In this document: positions 29,847-38,935 of the stretch, piece after piece | Position numbering within the stretch: position 1 is the stretch's first letter | How the letters are laid out: the number at the start of each line of letters is the position of its first letter | NCBI GenBank assembly: GCA_023423995.1 | Contig: JAFAEL010000201.1 | Coordinates: 1 to 41,213 of the forward strand | Source of the DNA: Pseudomonadota bacterium | GTDB taxonomy: Bacteria > Pseudomonadota > Alphaproteobacteria > Rhizobiales > Beijerinckiaceae | Length of the DNA stretch: 41,213 nucleotides | Direction of reading: 5' to 3' | The notes under the pieces: generated by a model | What the model was told of the DNA's origin: nothing | Databases searched by the model: none | What the model saw: the letters and a program-made list of their open reading frames with translations, nothing else | Translations under genes and position numbers: made by a program

Positions 29847-31013
29847 TCAAGAGTAGTCGGCCAGCGTTCCGCGACGGCGAATGTCCAAAGTCGCACAATG
29901 GAACGCGCCGCCGAACGGTCCATAGGCCAGGAACGGGATGGGCAGCGGCTCGAAGCCCCAATCCTTCAGCGCACGAATCAGCGTGGGCTGCGAGGCATCC
30001 ACGACGACCTTCTTCTCGGTCAGGGACAGCACGTTGATGGAGGTCCAGGGCGAGCACATCGAGATCTTCGCCATGACGCCCGAGACGGGGTCCGGCCGAG
30101 GCGCGACGAGAACGTCCCAGCGCTTCAGGGCCGGCGGAAGATTCTCGATGTCGCAATAGTCAGGGTTCACCAGGACCTTGCCCGGCGCGAGCGGCATGAA
30201 CGTGGAGTCGATGTGCATCGGCTGCGTGCACAGGCTCGGGATCTCGTGGATCCGGTAAGTGTCGCCGAGGTGCCGCTGCAGCCAGGCGATGCCGAACCGG
30301 TTCGTGACGTTGGAGACGGTCACGAAGAGGTCGCGGCCGCAGCGCACGAAGTCGGCCGCGTCGAAGACGGGCTCGAACTCGTTGATCGTGTACTCGATCG
30401 GGCCGCCCTTCTTCGGCAGCTTGTAGTCGTACCGGTAGAGGTCGTCCGTTAGTTGCGGCCGGGGCGCGGAGGTCCAGCGGGCGCCCGCCTGGAAGTATTC
30501 CTTGAACAGGGGACGGTAGGCGTCCTGCTCGAAATGGCGGGAGCGCCAGCACATCGGGCTTTCGATGATCTCGTCGCCAACCACCATGTAGCCGTCCCGC
30601 GGGCAGGCGATGGTGAACCCGCGCGAGGACCAGCTCGGGGTCCGATACTTCTTCGAGAAGTCCATGATCTCGGGCCGGCGCACCTTGACGCCTTCGCCCT
30701 CGAGCAGCGCGATGAAGCCGTCGAGCTCCTTCTGCGCCAGCTTCTTCATCCAGCCCGGGTACTTGAACCCCGCTGCGAGCCGGTAGAGGCCCATCACGGA
30801 AGGTGGCAGGTTGTAGGTGACCGTGATGTGGTTGGACGGGATCGTGGCCCCCTCGAGCCGTCCGACGATCACCTCCTCGAGCGGATCCCACTCGTTGTAG
30901 GACATCACCGGGCTGGTGCTGTCGGCCTCGGGCAGGCGCGACGCAGGCGCCGCCCCCGTCGCCGGCTGCGTCCGGTCCAACACGTCCGCTTGCGAGGTCA
31001 CCCCGAGGTCCAC
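29847..31013 (-). CDS. AGAT/StrB-type amidinotransferase, candidate hopanoid guanidinylase
   Basis: Transfers an amidino group from arginine to an amine, by family. The 388 residues match glycine/inosamine amidinotransferases throughout: SYNEWDPLEEVIVG near residue 38, the catalytic D221 (FDAADF), H267 (PMHID) and C373 (GGAFHCATLDIRRRG), all in the expected order and spacing. Unlike soluble AGAT genes it stands divergent from hpnL-hpnI-hpnJ, with 153 bases between starts. The GTG at 31013 is chosen because GAGAGAGG lies about four bases upstream; a GTG at 31076 and an ATG at 30905 are alternatives. StrB acts on an aminocyclitol, and hopanoid aminocyclitol ethers exist, so the hopanoid head group is a likely acceptor (inference). 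Confidence 0.85.
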   Translation of the reverse strand: MDLGVTSQADVLDRTQPATGAAPASRLPEADSTSPVMSYNEWDPLEEVIVGRLEGATIPSNHITVTYNLPPSVMGLYRLAAGFKYPGWMKKLAQKELDGFIALLEGEGVKVRRPEIMDFSKKYRTPSWSSRGFTIACPRDGYMVVGDEIIESPMCWRSRHFEQDAYRPLFKEYFQAGARWTSAPRPQLTDDLYRYDYKLPKKGGPIEYTINEFEPVFDAADFVRCGRDLFVTVSNVTNRFGIAWLQRHLGDTYRIHEIPSLCTQPMHIDSTFMPLAPGKVLVNPDYCDIENLPPALKRWDVLVAPRPDPVSGVMAKISMCSPWTSINVLSLTEKKVVVDASQPTLIRALKDWGFEPLPIPFLAYGPFGGAFHCATLDIRRRGTLADYS

Positions 31014-31166
31014 GTCGCCTCTCTCCAGATTATGCCCGATCGCTCCACCCGGCTGATTTTCAGGCAATGCGACCACAAAGTGGGGGCATTGTTGAGCGAT
31101 CTCGGATAGATAGCACGCGCATTAAACAGAGTTAGGCCTGAAGGCCAGAGTGAGACCGCGGGCAAG

Positions 31167-32180
31167 ATGAAGCGTTTGACGGTTCTTGCCGCCTTGGCCG
31201 GGCTCGGCCTGTTCACGGGCCTCGTCGTTTATTCAGGGGCGGACGACATCCTGGCCGCCGTGAGGAGCGCCGGCTGGGCAACCCTCCTCGTCGTCCTCCT
31301 GCGGGCGGTGGCCATCGCGGTCGACGGCCTTGGCTGGAACATGCTCTTCCCGCCCGGCAAGCGCCTCTCCGCCGGGGTGGCGATGCTGCTGCGCTGGATC
31401 CGCGAAGCGACGAACCAACTCCTGCCTGTCGCGGCGATCGGGGGCGATTTCATCGGCGCGCGGCTCGCCACCTTTTGGCGCTGCGAGGGCGCGATGGCCT
31501 GGGCGAGCGTGATCGCGGATATCGCGGTCCAGGCTGGAACCCAGCTGCTCTTCGCCGTGCTCGGGCTCGGGCTCCTCGTGTGGCTCGTGGGCGACAGCGA
31601 GCTTGTCCACTATGCAGCCGGAGGTCTTGGTATCGCTGCCCTCGGCCTCGCCGGGTTCCTCCTCCTCCAACGGCGTGGTGGCTCGAAGCTCTTCCTGGCC
31701 ATCGGCCAGAAGCTGGCGGCAGGGCGGGAATGGGCAGCGCTCGCCGCGGTGGAGCGCTTCTACGAGCGCCTCCGGGAAATCTATGCCAATCCACGCGGGG
31801 TCATGGCCTCGGTGGCGATCCACTCGGCCGTGTGGATCTTCGGCTCGCTCGAGGTCTGGGTCGCCCTGCACTTCATGGGCCATCCGGTGAGCTTCGCCGA
31901 GGCCATCGTGATCGAGAGCATGGGTCAGGCGGTCCGCGGCGCGGCGTTCGCCGTCCCCGGCGGCATTGGCGTCCAGGAGGGGGGCTTCGTGGCCATCTGC
32001 GCGCTCTTCGGCATCCCGGCAGGGCCGGCGATTGCGCTGTCGCTGGTGAAGCGCGTGGCCGACCTCGCCCTCGGCGTCCCGGGTCTGATCGCTTGGCAGT
32101 GGCTCGAGGGCCGCCGCGCCTTCAGCCGCTCCGCCGAGCTCGGCGGAAAGACGGGCAGCCTGGCGGGGGGGCGCCATTGA
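31167..32180 (+). CDS. hpnL: HpnL, hopanoid-locus membrane protein
   Basis: 337-residue integral membrane protein with eight or so hydrophobic segments, resembling the lysylphosphatidylglycerol-synthase-like transmembrane (UPF0104) family. Visible landmarks are TNQLLPVAAIGGDFIGARLATFWR, the ESMGQAVRGAAFAVPGGIGVQEGGFVAI block, and LVKRVADLALGVPGLIAWQ. Family members lie in hopanoid operons (HpnL) but the biochemical role is not settled; flipping or transfer of a precursor has been suggested. It heads the hpnL-hpnI-hpnJ string and is divergent from the amidinotransferase. The stop is followed by hpnI after five bases. Confidence 0.85.
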   Translation: MKRLTVLAALAGLGLFTGLVVYSGADDILAAVRSAGWATLLVVLLRAVAIAVDGLGWNMLFPPGKRLSAGVAMLLRWIREATNQLLPVAAIGGDFIGARLATFWRCEGAMAWASVIADIAVQAGTQLLFAVLGLGLLVWLVGDSELVHYAAGGLGIAALGLAGFLLLQRRGGSKLFLAIGQKLAAGREWAALAAVERFYERLREIYANPRGVMASVAIHSAVWIFGSLEVWVALHFMGHPVSFAEAIVIESMGQAVRGAAFAVPGGIGVQEGGFVAICALFGIPAGPAIALSLVKRVADLALGVPGLIAWQWLEGRRAFSRSAELGGKTGSLAGGRH

Positions 32181-32185
32181 ATCCG

Positions 32186-33322
32186 ATGGGGCTCCTCGCG
32201 GGTCTCCTCCTCGTCCTGGCGGGGGCGGGGCTCCTCTACCTGGTCGCCGCGATCGTTTTTGTGGGTCGGATCGCGTCCCGGCGCGTGCCGTCGGTAGCAG
32301 CAACCCCCGCGGTGACGATCCTGAAGCCGCTCCACGGAGCGGAGCCGCGCTTGTTCGAGAACCTGTCGAGCTTTCTCCGGCAGGATTATGCCGGGCCGGT
32401 TCAGGTCGTGTTCGGCGTCCAGAATGCCCGGGATCCGGCCATCGAAGTCGTGCGCGCACTCGAGCGGGCATTTCCGGGGACTGCGGTCGACCTCGTGATC
32501 GATGCCAGCCTGCATGGCTCGAACCGCAAGGTTTCGAACCTGATCAACATGGCGGAGCGGATCCGCCACGAGATCGTGGTCCTCGCCGACAGCGACATGG
32601 TTGTTGCCCCGGACTACCTGCGCCGCATCGTAGACGAGCTGCACCTTCCGGGTGTGGGGGCCGTGACGTGCCTCTATCATGGGGTTGCGGCGGGCAACGT
32701 CTGGTCGCGGCTGTCGGCGCTGGCGATCGAGACGCATTTCCTCCCGAGCGTAGCCGTGGGGCTCGGGCTCGGGCTCGCGCATCCCTGCATGGGTTCGACC
32801 ATCGCGCTCCGCCGCGAGACGCTTGAGGCGATAGGCGGCTTCCGGGCCTTCGCCGATGATCTCGCCGACGATTATCTGCTCGGGGCCGCTGTTCGCCGGC
32901 TCGGCCTGAAGGTCGCCGTCACGCCCTTCACGATCGGCCACGTCTGCACTGAGCGCTCCTTCCGCGACCTCGTAGGGCAGGAGCTGCGCTGGGTTCGGAC
33001 GATCCGCCAGATCGATCCGGGCGGTCATGCGGGATCGGTCGTCGCGCACCCGCTTCCGCTGGCGCTGCTCGCCCTGGTTCTGTCGCCCGGTTATGTCGCG
33101 GCCTGCTTCGTCGCCGCGGCGATCCTGCTTCGGATGGGACTGTATCTTGCCGTGAAGCGGGCCTTCGGCTTAAAGGCACAGGTTTACGGGCTCGCGCCTT
33201 TGCGCGACCTGCTTTCTTTCGGCATCTTCGTGGCGAGCTTCTTCGGCCGCGGCGTCAGCTGGAGGGGGCATAGCTACGATGTGACGTCCACGGGCGTCCT
33301 CACGGCCAAGACGAGGCACTGA
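32186..33322 (+). CDS. hpnI: HpnI, hopanoid glycosyltransferase
   Basis: 378-residue GT2-type glycosyltransferase of the inner membrane, which adds N-acetylglucosamine to bacteriohopanetetrol. An N-terminal membrane helix (GLLAGLLLVLAGAGLLYLV) precedes the catalytic domain, with TILKPLHGAEPRLFENL, VLADSDMVV (DxD-type), DDLADDYLLG and the QELRWVRT acceptor-site motif (Q/R-x-x-RW). Two C-terminal membrane segments end the protein. An ATG at 32186 is chosen; an in-frame TTG at 32177 is possible. It is seven bases before hpnJ and should work with HpnK (deacetylase) and HpnJ. Confidence 0.9.
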   Translation: MGLLAGLLLVLAGAGLLYLVAAIVFVGRIASRRVPSVAATPAVTILKPLHGAEPRLFENLSSFLRQDYAGPVQVVFGVQNARDPAIEVVRALERAFPGTAVDLVIDASLHGSNRKVSNLINMAERIRHEIVVLADSDMVVAPDYLRRIVDELHLPGVGAVTCLYHGVAAGNVWSRLSALAIETHFLPSVAVGLGLGLAHPCMGSTIALRRETLEAIGGFRAFADDLADDYLLGAAVRRLGLKVAVTPFTIGHVCTERSFRDLVGQELRWVRTIRQIDPGGHAGSVVAHPLPLALLALVLSPGYVAACFVAAAILLRMGLYLAVKRAFGLKAQVYGLAPLRDLLSFGIFVASFFGRGVSWRGHSYDVTSTGVLTAKTRH

Positions 33323-33329
33323 ACCCGAG

Positions 33330-34766
33330 ATGATGCGCACGCTCTTCCTTCAGGCGCCGTCCTTCGACGGCTTCGACGGCGGCGCCGGCTCCCGCTACCA
33401 GGCCCGTCGCGAGATCCAGTCCTTCTGGTATCCGACCTGGCTCGCACAGCCGGCCGCTCTGGTCGAAAATTCAAAGCTGATCGACGCGCCACCCCACAAG
33501 ACGACCTTGCAGGACGTCCTCGGCCAGGTGCGCGACTACGACCTCGCGGTGCTGCATACCTCGACCCCGTCCTTCGATTCGGACGTGAAGGTGATCGAGG
33601 CCATGAAGGCCACGAATCCGAACCTGAAGGTCGGGCTCATCGGCGCCAAGGTCGCCGTGCAGTCGAACGAGAGCCTCGAACAGGCACCGATCGTCGACTT
33701 CGTGGCCCGCAACGAGTTCGATTTCACGGTGAAGGACGTGGCCGACGGCAAGAGCTGGTCGGACATCAAGGGGCTGTCCTACCGGAACAGCCAGGGCGTG
33801 ATCGTGCACAACGAGGACCGCGCGGTCATGCATGACATGGACACGCTGCCCTTCGTCACGCCGGTCTACAAGCGCGACCTCGTGATGGAGAACTACTTCA
33901 TCGGCTACCTGAAGCACCCCTACATCTCGTTCTACACGGGACGGGGCTGCAAGAGCCGCTGCACGTTCTGCCTCTGGCCGCAGACGGTCGGCGGGCACCG
34001 CTACCGCACCCGCTCCGTCGGGCACGTCATCGAGGAGGTGAAGTACATCCTCAAGGCGTTCCCGCAGATGAAGGAGCTGATGTTTGACGACGACACCTTC
34101 ACGGACGACCTTCCGCGTGCGGAGGCGATCGCGAAGGAACTCGGGAAGCTCGGCGTCACCTGGTCCTGCAACGCCAAGGCGAACGTGCCCCGCGACACCC
34201 TGAAGGTGCTCAAGGACAACGGCCTGCGCCTCTTGCTCGTCGGCTACGAGAGCGGCAACCAGCAGATCCTGCACAACATCAAGAAGGGGATGCGGGTCGA
34301 GGTCGCGGAGGAGTTCACAAAGAACTGCCACGAACTCGGCATCAAGATCCACGGCACCTTCATCCTCGGCCTGCCGGGCGAGACGCAGGACACCATCCGC
34401 GAGACGATCAAGTTCGCCACCCGCATCAACCCGCACACGATCCAGGTCTCGCTGGCCGCTCCCTATCCGGGCACGTTCCTCTACAAGCAGGCCATGGAGA
34501 ACGGCTGGCTCGACGAGAAGAACGCCGAGCTCATCAACGACAACGGCATCCAGATCGCGCCGCTGCACTATCCGGGCCTGTCGCACACGGAGATCTTCAC
34601 TTCGGTCGAGGATTTCTACCGGAAGTTCTACTTCCGCATCCCGAAGATCGCCTCGATCGTCGGCGAGATGGTGACCGAGCCCGACATGATGAAGCGGCGG
34701 CTGCGCGAGGGCGTAGAGTTCTTCCGCTTCCTCAAGGAGCGCCGTGGCGTCGCGCAGGCGGCGTAA
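33330..34766 (+). CDS. hpnJ: HpnJ, B12-binding-type radical SAM protein
   Basis: 478 residues. The N-terminal 150 residues form a cobalamin-binding-like Rossmann domain (LFLQAPSFDGFDGGAGSRYQARREIQ). The radical SAM core has the CxxxCxxC cluster at C207, C211 and C214 (GCKSRCTFC), followed by ELMFDDDTF, VGYESGN and FILGLPGET. HpnJ is proposed to contract the glucosamine ring of bacteriohopanetetrol into the cyclitol ether. It starts with two consecutive ATGs just after hpnI. The presence of hpnI-hpnJ-hpnK together predicts production of BHT cyclitol ether. A stem-loop follows the stop. Confidence 0.93.
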   Translation: MMRTLFLQAPSFDGFDGGAGSRYQARREIQSFWYPTWLAQPAALVENSKLIDAPPHKTTLQDVLGQVRDYDLAVLHTSTPSFDSDVKVIEAMKATNPNLKVGLIGAKVAVQSNESLEQAPIVDFVARNEFDFTVKDVADGKSWSDIKGLSYRNSQGVIVHNEDRAVMHDMDTLPFVTPVYKRDLVMENYFIGYLKHPYISFYTGRGCKSRCTFCLWPQTVGGHRYRTRSVGHVIEEVKYILKAFPQMKELMFDDDTFTDDLPRAEAIAKELGKLGVTWSCNAKANVPRDTLKVLKDNGLRLLLVGYESGNQQILHNIKKGMRVEVAEEFTKNCHELGIKIHGTFILGLPGETQDTIRETIKFATRINPHTIQVSLAAPYPGTFLYKQAMENGWLDEKNAELINDNGIQIAPLHYPGLSHTEIFTSVEDFYRKFYFRIPKIASIVGEMVTEPDMMKRRLREGVEFFRFLKERRGVAQAA

Positions 34767-34779
34767 CGCAGCGGTGTCC

Positions 34780-34800
34780 TCACCGGGATTCTCCCGGTGA
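34780..34800 (+). terminator. Stem-loop after hpnJ
   Basis: TCACCGGG / CCCGGTGA, an 8-bp perfect stem with a five-base loop, starting 14 bases after hpnJ. No T-run follows. It may end the hpnL-hpnI-hpnJ transcript ahead of the toxin-antitoxin pair. Confidence 0.45.
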
Positions 34801-34911
34801 CCTCAACAAGGGGTTCGGTGGACAATAGATCGGGCAGGCCCCGGGCAAAGTGGCCAGGACGGCGGCGCACCAGCGCCCCCTCGTCGCCACTGCCGGCGAT
34901 CTCGCCCCTCG

Positions 34912-34957
34912 CGCGAACTCCGTCGAGCTGACATATCTTCTCGCCAAGGAGTTCGCG
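34912..34957. promoter_or_regulatory. Inverted repeat upstream of the antitoxin gene
   Basis: CGCGAACTCC (34912-34921) and GGAGTTCGCG (34948-34957) are perfect 10-bp arms separated by 26 bases. The right arm contains the ribosome site GGAG and ends two bases before the antitoxin ATG. This is the expected place for an autoregulatory toxin-antitoxin operator. Confidence 0.5.
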
Positions 34958-34959
34958 TC

Positions 34960-35187
34960 ATGACTGCGTTGCTGGAGCGAGCGTTGGCGGCTGCGAGCAG
35001 CTTGCCGGACGATATGCAGGACGAGGCCGCCCGTGCCGTCCTATCCTACCTGGGGCATGAGCTTCCGGTATTTGCGCTTACGCCGGAGGACGAGGAAGCT
35101 GTGGCGCGCTCACGCGAGGCTTGCGCGCGGGGTGACTTCGCAAGCGAGGGGGAGGTTCGCGCGATCTGGGCGAAGTATGGGCTGTGA
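34960..35187 (+). CDS. Putative antitoxin of a RelE/ParE-type module
   Basis: 75-residue protein with little hydrophobic core: MTALLERALAAASSLPDDMQDEAARAVLSYLG followed by an acidic LTPEDEEAVARSREACARGDFASEGEVRAIWAKYGL, the typical C-terminal toxin-binding pattern in which SREACARGDFAS... resembles the 'addiction module' antitoxin family. Its stop overlaps the toxin start (GTGA), the classic arrangement. It neutralises the toxin encoded downstream and may bind the inverted repeat just upstream. It is inserted between hpnJ and hpnK. Confidence 0.75.
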   Translation: MTALLERALAAASSLPDDMQDEAARAVLSYLGHELPVFALTPEDEEAVARSREACARGDFASEGEVRAIWAKYGL

Positions 35188-35456
35188 AGGTCAGGTACTC
35201 AGCCCCGGCAGCGGCTGAGCTCGCGGAAGTTCTCGGCTACATCTCCGAGCGCTCGCCCATGGGGGCGAGGAAGGTGCTGCTGCGGATCCAGCAAGTGGAG
35301 CGCCATATCGGGCGGTTTCCGAAGCTCGGCCATCCCACGCAGGATCCAAGTCTGAGAGCGATGCTCACGCTCCCGTACCCGTACGTGCTGCTGTATGAGG
35401 AACGGGCTGGAGCGGTCATCATCCACCGCGTCCGCCACACCGCCCGGCAGCGCTGA
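35184..35456 (+). CDS. Putative RelE/ParE-type toxin
   Basis: 90-residue protein of the RelE/ParE fold: MKVRYSAPAAAELAEVLGYISERSP at the N-terminus, RIQQVERHIGRFPKLGHPTQDPSLRAML in the middle, and YVLLYEERAGAVIIHRVRHTARQR at the end, with the conserved R-x-x-H-x-x-R tail. ParE poisons gyrase and RelE cuts mRNA on ribosomes; which applies is not shown. The GTG start lies within the antitoxin stop. The stop is 39 bases before hpnK, so the pair may be cotranscribed with it. Confidence 0.78.
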   Translation: MKVRYSAPAAAELAEVLGYISERSPMGARKVLLRIQQVERHIGRFPKLGHPTQDPSLRAMLTLPYPYVLLYEERAGAVIIHRVRHTARQR

Positions 35457-35495
35457 GCGCCTCGACACCCTTTGGACGCTCCTGTCCCTCAGTCC

Positions 35496-36338
35496 ATGAT
35501 CCCGCACTTGGCAACGCAGCGCATCCTCACCGTCACGGCAGACGATTTCGGCCTTTCCCGCGAGGTCAATGACGCGGTCGAGCTGGCGCATCGGGACGGC
35601 ATCCTGACGGCCGCGAGTCTGATGGTCGCTGAGCCCTGGTGCGCGGACGCTGTCGAGCGGGCGCGCCGGCTTCCGAAACTCTCCGTCGGCCTGCATCTCA
35701 CGCTCGTGGAGGGGAGGGCCGTTCTCCCGCCGGGCGACGTGCCCGATCTGCTCGGCGCTGACGGGAAGCTGCGGACGGACCTCGCCCGCTACGGAGCGGA
35801 GATCTTCTTCCGCCCCCGCGTGCAGCGCCAGGTTGCCGCCGAGATCAGGGCGCAGTTCGAGGCCTATGCCCGGACCGGCCTGGCGCTCCATCACGTGGAC
35901 GCGCACAAGCACTTCCACATTCACCCGACGATCGCCCGCCTCCTCCTGGAGATCGGGCAGGAATTCGGCATGCGGGTGCTGCGGGTGCCGGTTGAGCCGG
36001 CCGCCGTACTGGCGAAGGTCGAGCAGGTATCCCAGGGCCTCGAGGCGCGGCTTGCGGGCCCCTACGCGAAGCTTCTCCGGGCGCGAGCACGGCGGAGGGG
36101 ATTGGTTGTGGCAGACCAGGTCTTCGGGCTCGCCTGGTCGGGCGCCATGTCACGCGAGCGGGTTCTGGGGATCCTGGGGAACCTCCCGGTCGGGCGAACG
36201 GAAATCTACACTCATCCGGCCACCGCGGATGCGTTCGATGGCGCCGCGCAGGGTTACCGCTACCGGGATGAGCTTGCGGCGCTTCTGGCCCCCGAGGCGC
36301 GCGCCGCGCTCCAGGCGAGCGGCGCTCAGATCGCGTAG
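35496..36338 (+). CDS. hpnK: HpnK, YdjC/ChbG-type deacetylase
   Basis: 280-residue carbohydrate deacetylase that removes the acetyl group from the GlcNAc added by HpnI, exposing the amine. The metal-site motifs TVTADDFGLS (near residue 14) and HHVDAHKHFHIHP (about 128-140) are intact. The ATG at 35496 is preferred; a longer frame would need a TTG at 35472. The freed amine is the natural acceptor for an amidinotransferase. The 3' end overlaps hpnN, on the opposite strand, by 13 bases. Confidence 0.92.
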   Translation: MIPHLATQRILTVTADDFGLSREVNDAVELAHRDGILTAASLMVAEPWCADAVERARRLPKLSVGLHLTLVEGRAVLPPGDVPDLLGADGKLRTDLARYGAEIFFRPRVQRQVAAEIRAQFEAYARTGLALHHVDAHKHFHIHPTIARLLLEIGQEFGMRVLRVPVEPAAVLAKVEQVSQGLEARLAGPYAKLLRARARRRGLVVADQVFGLAWSGAMSRERVLGILGNLPVGRTEIYTHPATADAFDGAAQGYRYRDELAALLAPEARAALQASGAQIA

Positions 36339-38935
36339 TCGTTCGGTGGCGGCGCCGGGCGCGTCTTCGGCGGGCCGAGGAAGGCCGGCACGACGAAGAA
36401 GGCGGCCAGGAGCGTGAACACCAGCGAGATCGCCAGGAGTTCGCCCATCGAGGCCGTCCCCGGATGGCTGGATGCCCAGAGCGATCCGAACGCCACCCCG
36501 GTGGTCAGGGCCGAGAAGAAGATGGCCCGCGTCAGGCTCGAGGCGAGGACGTCGGCAACGCCCTGGCGCCAGGCGATCAGGTAATAAATGTGGAAGGCCA
36601 CCCCGACCCCGAACATCAGGGGGAGGGCGATGATGTTCGCGAAGTTCAACTGGAGACCGGCAAGCTGGGCCGCCTGCAGCGTCAGGATGCCCGCCAGGAT
36701 GAGCGGTCCGATCGCAAGGACCACATCCCAGAGGCGCCGCATGGCGACCCAGAGGATGATGGTGATCGCAACGAGGGAGTAGATCCCCGCCTCCAGAAAG
36801 GCCCTGACGATCGTGTCGCCCGATTCCTTGATGGTGACCGGGGCGCCCGAGGCATGCGCGGCGACCGATCGGACGGCCGCAACGAAGCGCTCCGCCGCTT
36901 CGGGATCGGAGAGGTCCTGCTTGGGCTGCACCTCGAGCCGCGTCTGTCCATCCGGAGCGACCCAGTCGCGTAGGATCTCCTTCGGCAGGTTCTCGCGCGT
37001 GATCGGCTCGGCCGTGAAGGCTGTCCTCAACGTCGTCACGAGGCGATCGAAATCGGTCAGCACGGCGTCGACAGCGGCCTGCTGACGAGCGGGGCTGGCA
37101 CGACTCAGCTCGTCGAGGGCCTCGGCAAGGCGCGCCGCGGCTGGGCCGCCTGGAGCGGCGGCACCCTTGGCGACCTCGCGCAGTCCTTCCGCCGTTTTCT
37201 CCAGAGCGGCCTTGCCCTCTCCATCGGACGGGGGTGGGACCTTGTGCGGATCCAGGACCGCCGCGAGGCCTGGCTCGGCCTCCTTCAGCATGGACAGCTT
37301 TCTCTCCTGGCCGGCGGGCAGGAACGTCTCGAGCGAGGCCACCCGCTGGACCTCGGGGAGGGCGGCGATCTTCCCCGCGTCGGCGCGGGCGGCCTCGAGC
37401 GAGGGGTATAGGATGTCGATGGTGGTCGGGCTTGTCTCGGCCCTGCTCGCGAGGTCGCGGAACGTCGCCACAGATTCCACGCGCGCGTCGCGCAGGTTCA
37501 TCGGGTCGGAATCGAAGCGGAGCTTCAGCAGGGCGGGCGTTCCGGCCAGCACGATGGCGCCCGTGATCCCGATCACCAGCAGCCGGTGCCGGGCGATCCA
37601 ATGGTCGACGTGGGCCAGCCAGGCTGTTTCGACCGGAGCGCGCTCGGGGCCGGGCCGGAACACCTCGATCAGCGCAGGGAGCAGCGTGAAGCTCGCCAGG
37701 CAGGCGACAGCCATGCCCATCCCGGCGATTAGCCCCAGCTCCGAGACGCCGCTGAAATCGGTCGGCAGGAAGGACAGGAAGCCGGCCATCAGAGACAGCG
37801 CGGCGAGCGTGAGAGGAAACCCGACTTCACGTCCGGCAGCGCGTAGCCCGAAGCCGAGTCCGCCGTGGTTATGGCGCTCGGCCCGGTAGCGAACGGCGAA
37901 CTGGATGCCGAAATCGACGCCGAGTCCGATGAAGAGGACGAAGAAGGCGACCGAGATGAGGTTCAGCCGCCCGACGGCCAGCAGCCCGAGCGCCGATGTC
38001 ACGACCAGCCCCGCGAACAGGGTGATCAGGACCGCGAGAATCAGCTTCGGCGAGCGAAGCGCGAGCCACAGGATGATGCCCACCGCGAGCAGGGTGAGCC
38101 CGATATTCAGTGCCATGTGCTCGGCGACCGTTGCGAACTCCTCGTCCGCGAGCGGTACCGGGCCGGTGAGGCGAATCGTGACGCCGTTCTCGGGCGTGAG
38201 CCCGAGCTCGGCGGCCTTGCGGCGCAGGATCTCCGTTGCGGCGGCGCCCGGCTGCAATGCGCCGTAATCCATCACGGGGCGAACGAGGACGACCTTCCGC
38301 AAATCGGCGGGTTCCGGCGGGCGGCCGCTGACCAGCGACTGCCAGGAGAGGCGGGCGGGCTTCCCGGCGAGGGCCGCCTCGATCGCCTCCGCGAAGGCGA
38401 CATAGCGGGGCGCGAGTTCGTCCGGCGTGATGTCGCCGGTCCGTATGCCCACGAGGGTCGCGCCAAGCGTCTGGGCGAGGCCCTGCAGGCTCGGATCACC
38501 CGCAAGAATCGACAGCAGGCCCGCTTGCTCCGAAACCGAATCGAGCGTGGCTTTCAGCTCATCCTCGGACAGGAAGAGGAGCCCGTTCTTGGCGAAGAAC
38601 GGGCCGCCGTCGGGACGCTCGACGCTGCGAAATGTTGCAGGCTCGCCACGCAGGCCGGCGGTCAGCCGCTCGGCCGCTTCTTCCGCGATCTCGGGCGTCT
38701 TCCCGTCGATGACGACCGCCACGAGCTCCGTTCGCTGCGGGAACGCGCGATCGAAGGCGATCTCGGCTTGGCGCCACGGGAGCGACGGAGACAGAAGGCT
38801 CGCCGTATCCGTGTTGATCGCGAACCGTGTCACCGCGACCAACAGGCAGACGGCCGTGAGAAGGGCCCAGACCGCGAGAACGGTCCAGGGACGTCTCACG
38901 GAAACGTCAACGATCGCTTCAACGGGTCGCATCAT
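36326..38935 (-). CDS. hpnN: HpnN, RND-family hopanoid transporter
   Basis: 869-residue RND permease of the inner membrane, known to move hopanoids toward the outer membrane. Twelve predicted membrane helices form two halves (MMPL/RND architecture): residue 20 helix, the 270-430 bundle ([29 protein letters not shown]), helix near 460, and the 700-860 bundle ([41 protein letters not shown]). A periplasmic loop lies after each first helix. The start is one of two adjacent ATGs (38935 or 38932). It faces hpnK tail-to-tail and is divergent from ispH, with 271 bases between them. Confidence 0.92.
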   Translation of the reverse strand: MMRPVEAIVDVSVRRPWTVLAVWALLTAVCLLVAVTRFAINTDTASLLSPSLPWRQAEIAFDRAFPQRTELVAVVIDGKTPEIAEEAAERLTAGLRGEPATFRSVERPDGGPFFAKNGLLFLSEDELKATLDSVSEQAGLLSILAGDPSLQGLAQTLGATLVGIRTGDITPDELAPRYVAFAEAIEAALAGKPARLSWQSLVSGRPPEPADLRKVVLVRPVMDYGALQPGAAATEILRRKAAELGLTPENGVTIRLTGPVPLADEEFATVAEHMALNIGLTLLAVGIILWLALRSPKLILAVLITLFAGLVVTSALGLLAVGRLNLISVAFFVLFIGLGVDFGIQFAVRYRAERHNHGGLGFGLRAAGREVGFPLTLAALSLMAGFLSFLPTDFSGVSELGLIAGMGMAVACLASFTLLPALIEVFRPGPERAPVETAWLAHVDHWIARHRLLVIGITGAIVLAGTPALLKLRFDSDPMNLRDARVESVATFRDLASRAETSPTTIDILYPSLEAARADAGKIAALPEVQRVASLETFLPAGQERKLSMLKEAEPGLAAVLDPHKVPPPSDGEGKAALEKTAEGLREVAKGAAAPGGPAAARLAEALDELSRASPARQQAAVDAVLTDFDRLVTTLRTAFTAEPITRENLPKEILRDWVAPDGQTRLEVQPKQDLSDPEAAERFVAAVRSVAAHASGAPVTIKESGDTIVRAFLEAGIYSLVAITIILWVAMRRLWDVVLAIGPLILAGILTLQAAQLAGLQLNFANIIALPLMFGVGVAFHIYYLIAWRQGVADVLASSLTRAIFFSALTTGVAFGSLWASSHPGTASMGELLAISLVFTLLAAFFVVPAFLGPPKTRPAPPPNDYAI

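Noticed and set aside
31475..33322. 615-codon open frame on + covering hpnL and hpnI
   Set aside because: Its first 237 codons are an out-of-frame reading of hpnL; only the part from 32186 is a real gene (hpnI).
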